Positions 53,565 through 61,238 of a DNA stretch of 64,000 bases are shown one piece after another. The DNA is from Paracoccaceae bacterium. Lineage in GTDB: Bacteria > Pseudomonadota > Alphaproteobacteria > Rhodobacterales > Rhodobacteraceae. Below the pieces are notes generated by a model. It did no database searches. It was not told where the DNA came from and saw only the letters and a list, made by a program, of their open reading frames with translations. Positions within the stretch are counted from its first letter, which is position 1. Each line of letters begins with the position of its first letter. A program made the translations under genes and the position numbers. The stretch is taken from positions 1 to 64,000 of the forward strand of contig JAGRDY010000025.1 in the NCBI GenBank assembly GCA_020446815.1, given 5' to 3'.

Positions 53565-55156
53565 AGCGGCGTGCGGCGCACCTCGCGCAGGGCCCAGCCC
53601 CCTTCGGTCAGGGACTTGAGCATTCCACTGCGGATATTTGTCGCCATCGGGCAGGTGGGTACGACCAGGTAATCGGCATTTTCGACCCCCGACAGCCCGC
53701 CATAGTACCAGGGGGCAGCCCCCTTGACCGGGCGAAAATCGCCAAACAGCCAATAGGCCGAAAACAGATCCGTACCCATCAGATGCGCCCCGGCATAGCC
53801 GGCCTGTTCCAGGTCTGCCGTCACCACCTCGAACCAGGCCGCCATGCCGCTTTCAAGCAGGCATTCATCAAGCTCCTCACCATTCAGCACCGCCTCATCC
53901 TCGCGCTTTGCCCTGTCGCGGTAGCTGGCAAAGATCATTCCGGGACGGTCTTCGGAACGTGTGATATTGACCCGGTAGATGCGGGACTCGACGGTCAGGA
54001 CATCGTCGTGGACCGGCAGCGCCGACAAGAGAGGCACGGTGTTTTCCGTGTCCGCCGCCAGATGGCGCCAGGGGCTGTAGACGAGATTGATCGCCGATGG
54101 CGCGCCGAAGGCAAGCGCGAGGATGCCGACAGTGGTCAATGCGGCGCGCAAATTCCAGCCGAATCCGTTTTTGACCATGGTCGTCGGACGCAGAACGAAG
54201 GCAAACATCGCCAGAAGATAAAGCCATTGCGGATCATTGCCATAGTTCTGGTAGGCGACATAGAAGAACCCCGGCATGAGCGCCAGCATCGCCAGACCTT
54301 CGACCTTTCGTCCCGCCTGACGCAGGAATATCACCGTGGCAATCAGGGTCAGGCTGGCCCCCATGTAAAGTGGCGCCGCCACGACGCCGGCAAATTCCTC
54401 GCCCGGTTGCGGGCGGATATCCGACGCGGAAACCGTTTGCAGATCACCCAGATAGGCGAGCCAGAAGCCGGGCCCCGCCAGCAACGTCACGATCGCCGCA
54501 ACCACCAGCCCGGCAATCAGCGCGGCAACAACCATGCCGATCTGCCGACGCGCCAGGAGCGCCAGCAAAACCCCGGGTGCGAAGGCCACGAAATAGGTGA
54601 CCTTGATCAGCACCAACCCGGCCATGCCCAGGCCGACAAGGGCGCCGTCCAGCTTTGGCATGGGCCGGTCCGCCGGCGTCAGAACCGCCAGGGGAATGAT
54701 GATGTAGCTGATCGCCCAGGCCCAGCGGTTGTAATGCATTGAGATCGACACGGCGCTTTGCGCCTCGCCGTGGACCAGGGCCAGGCAAAGCGTCATCACC
54801 GCCGCGCCAAAGAAATACGGCCAGATCCCGGTAAGCCTGCTCTGGGCGACGCGGAGGGTTGGCAAGAGCAAGACCATCGCCACGAGGATCTGCGAATAGA
54901 ATATCGCATGGCCAAGGCCGGCCCCGTATTTGACGAAAATGGCGATCGGGGCGATAGCGAGAACACCGATCGGAGTCATGAAATCCAGATGCGGCCATTG
55001 CCCGTCTGCCATCCGCAGCACCAGCTCGGCAAGATGCATCGTGTCGCCTTCGTGCTTGCCCAGATAGAAAGCACCTTTCAGCAAGGGCAGCCCGCCCATC
55101 ACCGCGATAAACAGCAACAGGAACAAAATGACGACCGCCAGGCGTGGTTTGCTCAT
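53534..55156 (-). CDS. Large membrane protein, GT-C glycosyltransferase-like
   Basis: The 540-residue protein has about 11-12 hydrophobic segments over residues 5-370 and a soluble C-terminal domain of about 150 residues. The first loop contains KHEGDTMHLAELVLRMADGQ and PHLDFMTPIGVLA, acidic features like those of GT-C transferases. I cannot assign a family firmly. The 3' end overlaps cpaA by 31 bp head-on, and the start diverges from the AAA ATPase gene. Glycosylation of pili or another surface component is only a contextual guess. Confidence 0.65.
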   Translation of the reverse strand: MSKPRLAVVILFLLLFIAVMGGLPLLKGAFYLGKHEGDTMHLAELVLRMADGQWPHLDFMTPIGVLAIAPIAIFVKYGAGLGHAIFYSQILVAMVLLLPTLRVAQSRLTGIWPYFFGAAVMTLCLALVHGEAQSAVSISMHYNRWAWAISYIIIPLAVLTPADRPMPKLDGALVGLGMAGLVLIKVTYFVAFAPGVLLALLARRQIGMVVAALIAGLVVAAIVTLLAGPGFWLAYLGDLQTVSASDIRPQPGEEFAGVVAAPLYMGASLTLIATVIFLRQAGRKVEGLAMLALMPGFFYVAYQNYGNDPQWLYLLAMFAFVLRPTTMVKNGFGWNLRAALTTVGILALAFGAPSAINLVYSPWRHLAADTENTVPLLSALPVHDDVLTVESRIYRVNITRSEDRPGMIFASYRDRAKREDEAVLNGEELDECLLESGMAAWFEVVTADLEQAGYAGAHLMGTDLFSAYWLFGDFRPVKGAAPWYYGGLSGVENADYLVVPTCPMATNIRSGMLKSLTEGGWALREVRRTPLYILIEPSAP

Positions 55157-55307
55157 AACTGCCCCAGTTCGTTATCGTTTCCATTTTTTAGCCACAATAA
55201 CCCGGCACATTGCATCTGGGAATCCCCAAGCAGGACCAATCGTCGGTCCAAACGTCACAATACCGGAATACCCGGACCAACATGCCCGCCCAAAGAGGTT
55301 TGCGCAG

Positions 55308-56618
55308 ATGAACATGCAAGTTACCAACGTCGCCGCTCCGACGCCGCCGCAGTCCCTGGAAGCCACCGGGCTGTCGATGGTGATGATGCGCGACATCCTT
55401 CTCAAGACGATGTTTCGCATGAATTTACAGCTTGTGTCGGAAATTTCGCGGGTTACGGCACTGCCCATCCCTGTTGCGCAGGAATTGATCGACATCGCCC
55501 GCAGTCAGAAACTGTTGGAGGCGACGGGCACATTGCACGCCAATTCCGGCGGTGAAATGGGCTATCAACTGGCCGACGCGGGCAAGGCGCGCGCGCTCGA
55601 TGCGCTGGGGCAATCCGAATATTACGGCGCCATGCCGATCCCGCTCGACAGTTACCGTGAACAGGTCAAACGCCAGTCGATCCGCAATATCCAGATGACA
55701 CGGCAACAGTTGACCAGCGCCATGGGCCACCTGATCCTGCCTGACAGCCTGCTCGATCATCTCGGGCCGGCGGTTGGTTCGGGCCGGTCGATCCTCATGT
55801 ATGGCCCGCCGGGAAATGGCAAATCGTCCATCTCCAACGGTATCCGCGATGCGCTTGGCGATAAAATCTATGTGCCGCGCGCCATCGAATATTCGGGTCA
55901 GGTGATCACCGTCTATGACCCGATCGTGCATTCCGCGGCACAGGCTTCGGTTGACGACCCCACCGCCTTGCGGCGTTCTTCCAACCGTTTCGACAACCGG
56001 TATGTCATGTGCGAACGCCCGACCGTCATCACCGGTGGCGAACTGTCACTAGAGATGCTCGACCTGACCTACAACCCGACGGCGCGGACCTATACGGCGC
56101 CCTTGCAATTGAAATCGACGGGCGGTGTCTTCATCGTCGACGACCTGGGCCGCCAGGCCGAGCCGCCGCAAAAGCTGGTCAACCGCTGGATCGTTCCCCT
56201 GGAGGAATCCAAGGATATCCTGACGCTTCAATCGGGCGAAAAGTTCGAAGTACCTTTCGACACCTTGGTGATTTTCTCGACCAACTTCCACCCGAACGAA
56301 ATTTTCGACAAGGCCGCCTTGCGGAGGATTTTCTTCAAGATCAAGATCGATGGGCCCAATCAGGAAAACTTCCTGAAAATCTTTGCCATGGTCGCGAAAA
56401 AGAAGAAAATGGCGCTGGACGAAAAGGCCCTGGTGCATCTTCTCAAGGTAAAATACCCGACCATCGACAACATATACGCGAATTATCAGCCGATCTTCCT
56501 GATCGACCAGATGATTGCGATCTGCAATTTCGAGGGTATTCCCTATCAGATGAGCCCGGAGCTTATCGATCGCGCCTGGGCGAACATGTTCGTGCGCGAC
56601 GAAAAGATCGCGCACTAA
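55308..56618 (+). CDS. AAA-family ATPase of the type associated with Flp pilus loci
   Basis: The 436-residue protein has an N-terminal helical/winged-helix-like region (about 15-150) and an AAA ATPase core with Walker A MYGPPGNGKSS (about residue 165), a Walker B-like FIVDDLGRQAEPPQKLVNRW and FDTLVIFSTNFHPNEIF (sensor 1) with KAALRRIFFKI. Rhodobacteraceae homologs are described as ATPases with predicted chaperone activity linked to Flp pilus assembly. ATG 55308 follows AAGAGG. It is monocistronic, next to but outside the tad operon. Confidence 0.72.
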   Translation: MNMQVTNVAAPTPPQSLEATGLSMVMMRDILLKTMFRMNLQLVSEISRVTALPIPVAQELIDIARSQKLLEATGTLHANSGGEMGYQLADAGKARALDALGQSEYYGAMPIPLDSYREQVKRQSIRNIQMTRQQLTSAMGHLILPDSLLDHLGPAVGSGRSILMYGPPGNGKSSISNGIRDALGDKIYVPRAIEYSGQVITVYDPIVHSAAQASVDDPTALRRSSNRFDNRYVMCERPTVITGGELSLEMLDLTYNPTARTYTAPLQLKSTGGVFIVDDLGRQAEPPQKLVNRWIVPLEESKDILTLQSGEKFEVPFDTLVIFSTNFHPNEIFDKAALRRIFFKIKIDGPNQENFLKIFAMVAKKKKMALDEKALVHLLKVKYPTIDNIYANYQPIFLIDQMIAICNFEGIPYQMSPELIDRAWANMFVRDEKIAH

Positions 56619-57018
56619 GGCACCCTGCGTTTTCGTAGAAGCATAGCCGGCATGTCCGAGGTTGTTCCAGCACGCGTCCTGGCTGACGCGATCACGGATA
56701 TCTGCGAGAGTTGGCAGGAGATCGTCAAAGCAGTGCGGGCGCCGGGCTCTTGCGCAGCGCCGAGTTTTCATCTCCGCAGACGCCAGCTTGCACTGGTGGC
56801 CAAGGACGGACCCCCCGAACCAATCTTCCGAATACGGTATCAGACTTTTGCCGTGCCGCGCCGGGCGGTGTTTCCGGTCATATACCGGGCAGACATGGCG
56901 TTTGGGCAAGACCGCGGCTCGGGAAATTCGCGAAACGCCCTGATCGCGACAACGCTTGCGCGGCTGGTATTCGCTTTGCCCCCAAAGGCGAAAGCACGGG
57001 CGCAAACGCCCCGGAAGT
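56619..57018. other. 400-bp intergenic region between the AAA ATPase gene and ogt
   Basis: Both flanking genes end here (convergent). I see no credible gene: the frames open across it show no family resemblance and run into antisense of the neighbours. One hairpin, TTCGCTTTG with CAAAGGCGAA around CCCC (56970-56992, one bulge), lies 27 bp past the ogt stop and may act as a transcript end, though it has no T-tract. Confidence 0.55.
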
Positions 57019-57477
57019 TCAGATCAGCAACGATGCAGCGCCTTCATGCCTCAAAAGCGCCACCTTGGTCTCCACCCCGCCGGGCGCCGAAAATCCGCCA
57101 AGACCTGTCGACCCGAGGATACGGTGGCACGGCACGATCAGCGGGACCGGATTGGCCCCGCAGGCCTGGCCTATCGCCTGAGCAGATACGCCAAGTTTCT
57201 TCGACAGGTCGCCATAGGTCCGGGTTTGCCCGAAGGGGATGGCATAGATCGCCCGCATCACGGCGCCGGTCAGGCCGGTTTGAAAGGCGATCGGCAGATC
57301 GAAGACCTTGAGATCTCCGGCAAAATAGCCTGCCAACTGGTGGCAGGCCTCGGTCAAAAGATCCGATCCATCTCCGTCAACCGCCGCCTCGGACCATTCC
57401 AGCCGGGTAATCGCGCCACCCTCTTCGCAAAGGACGAGACGGCCGAGCGGCCCGTCAAAAGCCGCCCGGTTCTTCAT
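57019..57477 (-). CDS. ogt: Methylated-DNA-[protein]-cysteine S-methyltransferase
   Basis: The 152-residue suicide repair enzyme removes O6-alkyl groups from guanine. The active site is LIVPCHRILGS (Cys117), preceded by the DNA-binding helix segment IPFGQTRTYGDLSKKLGVSA. The short N-terminal domain without an AraC/Ada part fits Ogt. The start overlaps the ileS stop by 4 bp (ATGA), so it is translated by coupling from the ileS message. That is an odd but not unknown partner. Confidence 0.92.
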   Translation of the reverse strand: MKNRAAFDGPLGRLVLCEEGGAITRLEWSEAAVDGDGSDLLTEACHQLAGYFAGDLKVFDLPIAFQTGLTGAVMRAIYAIPFGQTRTYGDLSKKLGVSAQAIGQACGANPVPLIVPCHRILGSTGLGGFSAPGGVETKVALLRHEGAASLLI

Positions 57478-60407
57478 GACAATACGTCGTCACAGCGTTT
57501 GCAGGTGCCCGCATGCGCATGGCTGCCGACATCCGGCAATATCTTCCAGCAACGCTGGCATTTCTCGCCCGGCGCCATTTCGAAAACCACCCCGACCCCC
57601 GGCACTTCGGGCAGCCGGAAAGCCTCGCCAGGGGCCGGATCCCCGGTCAGGGAAATCGCCGATGTGATGCACAGATCGGCGAAATCGACCGATTTGAGCG
57701 CCGCCAGCACCGTCTTGTCCTCGACATGCACCACCGGGGCGGCCTCCAGGCTCGACCCGATCACCTTGGCCGTCCGCTGCACTTCCAGCGCCGCCGTCAC
57801 GACCCGGCGCACCCGGCGAACCTGTTCCCATTTCTGCGCGAGAGGTTCATCGAGCCAGTCCGCGGGGGTAGCCGGCATATCCTCCAGATGCACCGAATTT
57901 TCACCGCCGGGAAACCGTGCCAGCCACACATCCTCCATGGTGAAGACGAGAATCGGCGCCAGCCATGTCGTGAGCCGATGAAAAAGGATATCAAGCACCG
58001 TCCGCGCCGCCCGCCGTGTCGGGCTGTCCACGCCATCGCAATAAAGAACATCCTTGCGGATGTCGAAATAGATCGCCGACAGATCCACCGTGCAGAAGGT
58101 GAACAGCGCCTGGAACACCCCCTGAAAATCGTAAGCTGCATAGCCCTTGCGGACGCTGTGATCCAGTTCGGCCAGCCGGTGCAGCACCCAGCGTTCGAGT
58201 TCCGGCATATCCGCCGCATCGACCTTTTCTGACTCGCGATACCCGGCGAGGTTGCCCAGCAGGAACCGCATGGTGTTGCGCAGCCTGCGGTAACTGTCGG
58301 CGGTGCCCTTGAGAATTTCCCTGCCGATGCGCAGATCGACCGTGTAATCGGCCTGTGCCACCCAGAGCCGCAGGATATCGGCGCCGTATTCGTCGATCAC
58401 CGCCTGTGGCGCCACGGTATTGCCCAGCGACTTGGACATTTTCATGCCTTTTTCGTCGAGCGTGAAACCATGGGTCAGCACACCCCTGTAAGGCGCGCGC
58501 CCCCTGGTGCCGCAGGCTTGCAGCATCGAGGAGTGAAACCACCCCCGGTGCTGATCGGTGCCTTCGAGATAAAGGTCGGCGATGCCGTCACTGGCCCCGT
58601 CGGGGCGATCGCGCAGCACGAAGGCATGGGTGGAACCGGAATCGAACCATACATCGAGAATGTCGTCGACCTTGTCCCAGCCCTCCGGATCCACGATGCC
58701 GGCCAGGAACCGCTCCTTGGCGCCATCCTTGTACCAGGCATCCGCCCCCTCGGCCTCGAACGCTTCGAGGATGCGCGCATTCACCTTTTCGCTTTGCAAC
58801 AGGAAATCCGCGTCGGTTGGCAACGCCCCGCGCCTGGTGAAACAGGTCAGCGGCACGCCCCAGGCCCGCTGGCGGCTCAGCACCCAGTCCGGCCGCGCCT
58901 GAATCATCGAATAAAGCCGGTTGCGCCCGGTCTGCGGGGTCCATGTCACCAGTTCGTCAATCGAGCGGAGCGCGCGTTCGCGGATAGTGGCGCCATATTC
59001 GTCCTGCCCGTCGCCCACCTTGCGGTCCACGGCGGCAAACCACTGCGGCGTGTTGCGATAGATCACCGGCGCCTTGGAACGCCAGGAATGCGGATAGGAG
59101 TGCTTGATCTTGCCCCGCGCCAGGAGCCCGCCCACCTCGGCCAGCTTGTCGATCACCGCCTTGTTCGCGTTACCCTCCTTGCCCTTGCGGTCAAGGATAT
59201 AGGTACCGCCGAAAAACGGCAGGTCGTCGCGAAACCCGCCATCGTCCTTCACGTTGTAGGTGATCACCTGCTCCAGCATGCCCAGATCGCGGTAAAGCTC
59301 GAACTCCTCCATCCCGTGCGACGGCGCGCAATGCACGAACCCGGTGCCTTCCTCGTCGGTCACGAAATCCGCAGCGCGGAAATCGCGCGCTTCGTCCCAT
59401 TCGCCATTGCTGCCCTCGGCCTGGGCGAGGGGGTGTTGCATGGCAAGGCCGGAGAGTTCATTCGCGCCGACATCGCGAACCCGCCGCCACTGGTCCTCAG
59501 TCAGACGTGCCCGGCCCATAACCTCCGCCGCCAGCTTGTCGGCCAGCAGAAATCTGTCGCCAGCCCTGGCCCAGCATTCCGCGGGTGTGTCGGTGACTTC
59601 ATAGAGGCCGTACGAGATATTCTCGCCATAGACCACTGCCTTGTTCGAAGGGATCGTCCAGGGTGTCGTGGTCCAGATAACAACATGCGAACCGTCCAGA
59701 TCGCCCGAACCGCCCCGCACCCGGAACTTCACCCAGATCGTGAAGCTTTCCTTGTCATGATATTCCACTTCGGCCTCGGCCAGCGCGGTCTTTTCCACCG
59801 GCGACCACATCACCGGCTTGGACCCCTGATAAAGCGTGCCGTTCATAAGGAATTTCTGGAACTCTGCCGCGATCACCGCCTCGGCGTGGTAGTCCATCGT
59901 CAGGTACGGATCGGCCCAGTTGCCGGTCACGCCCAGCCGCTTGAATTCCGCGCGCTGGATGTCGATCCAGCCCTCGGCGAACTTGCGGCATTCCTGGCGG
60001 AAATCGACGATATCCACCTCGTCCTTGTTTCTGCCCTTCTTGCGGTACTGTTCCTCGATCTTCCATTCGATCGGCAATCCGTGACAGTCCCAGCCCGGCA
60101 CATAGCGCGCATCACGCCCCATCATCTGCTGCGAACGCACCACCATGTCCTTGAGGATCTTGTTGAGCGCGTGGCCGATGTGCAGATGCCCGTTGGCGTA
60201 GGGCGGCCCGTCATGCAGGATGAACGGCACGCGATCCCCGGCCCGCGCGGCGCTGGCGCGCAGCCGGTCATAGATGCCGATCTTTTCCCAACGCGCCAGC
60301 CATTCCGGTTCACGCGCAGGCAGGCCTGCGCGCATCGGAAACTCGGTTTCGGGCAGAAACACGGTGCTGCGGTAATCTGGGGTCGTGTCGGTCTTGTCGG
60401 CGCACAT
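57474..60407 (-). CDS. ileS: Isoleucyl-tRNA synthetase
   Basis: The 977-residue class I synthetase has the HIGH motif GHLHIGHALN around residue 75, the editing (CP1) domain with WTTTPWTIPSNKA, and the KMSKS loop KGMKMSKSLGN. The C-terminal zinc finger is formed by CQRCW and CKRCDD. It is the typical eubacterial IleS1 form, normally mupirocin-sensitive. It shares a 237-bp divergent spacer with the truncated haemoglobin gene and is followed by overlapping ogt. Confidence 0.98.
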   Translation of the reverse strand: MCADKTDTTPDYRSTVFLPETEFPMRAGLPAREPEWLARWEKIGIYDRLRASAARAGDRVPFILHDGPPYANGHLHIGHALNKILKDMVVRSQQMMGRDARYVPGWDCHGLPIEWKIEEQYRKKGRNKDEVDIVDFRQECRKFAEGWIDIQRAEFKRLGVTGNWADPYLTMDYHAEAVIAAEFQKFLMNGTLYQGSKPVMWSPVEKTALAEAEVEYHDKESFTIWVKFRVRGGSGDLDGSHVVIWTTTPWTIPSNKAVVYGENISYGLYEVTDTPAECWARAGDRFLLADKLAAEVMGRARLTEDQWRRVRDVGANELSGLAMQHPLAQAEGSNGEWDEARDFRAADFVTDEEGTGFVHCAPSHGMEEFELYRDLGMLEQVITYNVKDDGGFRDDLPFFGGTYILDRKGKEGNANKAVIDKLAEVGGLLARGKIKHSYPHSWRSKAPVIYRNTPQWFAAVDRKVGDGQDEYGATIRERALRSIDELVTWTPQTGRNRLYSMIQARPDWVLSRQRAWGVPLTCFTRRGALPTDADFLLQSEKVNARILEAFEAEGADAWYKDGAKERFLAGIVDPEGWDKVDDILDVWFDSGSTHAFVLRDRPDGASDGIADLYLEGTDQHRGWFHSSMLQACGTRGRAPYRGVLTHGFTLDEKGMKMSKSLGNTVAPQAVIDEYGADILRLWVAQADYTVDLRIGREILKGTADSYRRLRNTMRFLLGNLAGYRESEKVDAADMPELERWVLHRLAELDHSVRKGYAAYDFQGVFQALFTFCTVDLSAIYFDIRKDVLYCDGVDSPTRRAARTVLDILFHRLTTWLAPILVFTMEDVWLARFPGGENSVHLEDMPATPADWLDEPLAQKWEQVRRVRRVVTAALEVQRTAKVIGSSLEAAPVVHVEDKTVLAALKSVDFADLCITSAISLTGDPAPGEAFRLPEVPGVGVVFEMAPGEKCQRCWKILPDVGSHAHAGTCKRCDDVLS

Positions 60408-60644
60408 CGCGGGCAGTCCTCATGAAATCGTTGGAATTCGGGTGCGGCGCGACAGGTCTGACGCCTTTATCCCGGCGTCTGATCGGTCAGATCGCCGGGC
60501 CGGTAATTCGAATGATGATCGCGGATATGCGGCTCATGGGCCGCCTTATAAGCAGCGCGCGGCCCGTGGTAAAGTAGCTGTGGCACCTTGCCTCTTGTAA
60601 CCGGCGCGCGCAGGCGCAAGGATCGGGCACCGAAAGGAACGAAC

Positions 60645-61052
60645 ATGCCGCCACTACCGCCCCGCTTTGCGGTGACATCCGCCGAAATCGACAAGGTCGT
60701 CGCCGATTTCTATGCCGCCATCCGTACGCACCCCGGCCTTGGCCCGGTCTTTGCCGCCCATGTCGCCGACTGGCCCGCGCATGAGGCCAAGATTGCGCGT
60801 TTCTGGCGCAGCGCGATCCTTTTCGAGCGGAGCTATGACGGCAACCCGATGGCTGTCCACAGGCAGGCGGGCAATGTCCATCCCGGCATGTTCGACACCT
60901 GGCTCGCGCTGTTCGACAGCATCCTCGCCCGCGATCTCGCCCCCGAAACCGCCGCCGCCTGGTCGGCGCTGGCCCACCGCATCGGGCGCGGGCTGCGCTA
61001 TGCTCTGGTCGATGTCCAGACGCTGGCGGGCGGGGTGCCGAAGCTGAGTTAA
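60645..61052 (+). CDS. Group III truncated haemoglobin
   Basis: The 135-residue 2-over-2 globin has the group III signature: FYAAIRTHPGLGPVFAAHV in the B-E region, FWRSAILFERSYDGNPMAVH in the E helix, and RQAGNVHPGMFDTWLALFDS in the F-G region with the likely proximal His. Group III globins bind O2 or NO and are often found beside stress genes; their physiological role is unclear. ATG 60645 follows AAAGGAA; a longer reading from 60588 is less likely. It diverges from ileS. The structured repeat begins at its stop codon. Confidence 0.88.
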   Translation: MPPLPPRFAVTSAEIDKVVADFYAAIRTHPGLGPVFAAHVADWPAHEAKIARFWRSAILFERSYDGNPMAVHRQAGNVHPGMFDTWLALFDSILARDLAPETAAAWSALAHRIGRGLRYALVDVQTLAGGVPKLS

Positions 61053-61136
61053 GGCGGCTTGTCGTCGATCTGGATCAGATCGATGGCAAATCAGGACAGC
61101 CGAGCATCGGGATTGGCTGCGTGTTGCGAAACAACA
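61051..61136. repeat. Structured intergenic repeat, copy 2 (pairs with 30461-30532)
   Basis: Positions 61051-61122 align without gaps to 30461-30532 (54 of 72 identical by hand). The hairpin TCGATCTG/CAGATCGA (61065-61072 with 61076-61083) matches the copy-1 hairpin position, with paired substitutions. A second hairpin TGTTG/CAACA (61122-61126 with 61132-61136) stands where copy 1 has its 18-bp hairpin. It overlaps the end of the globin gene by two bases. Confidence 0.7.
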
Positions 61137-61182
61137 GGCCCACCAGGCACCGACAATGCCCGAGAGTATCGGAGCAGTGGCA

Positions 61183-61238
61183 GGGTTCTGGCGATTGAGG
61201 GTTCTGGCGATTCAGGGTTCTGGCGATTCAGGGCTCTG
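61183..61238. repeat. 16-bp tandem repeat at the 3' end of the DUF2339 gene
   Basis: Units GGGTTCTGGCGATTGA, GGGTTCTGGCGATTCA, GGGTTCTGGCGATTCA and a partial GGGCTCTGGCGA stand head to tail. The DUF2339 stop codon lies inside the third unit, so two and a half units are 3' untranslated and the last is coding. Confidence 0.9.

Noticed and set aside
56652-57311. Open frame of 219 codons between the AAA ATPase gene and ogt
   Set aside because: It runs antisense into ogt, has an odd composition and no recognisable motif.
58470-60425. Plus-strand open frame of 651 codons opposite ileS
   Set aside because: Antisense shadow of ileS.
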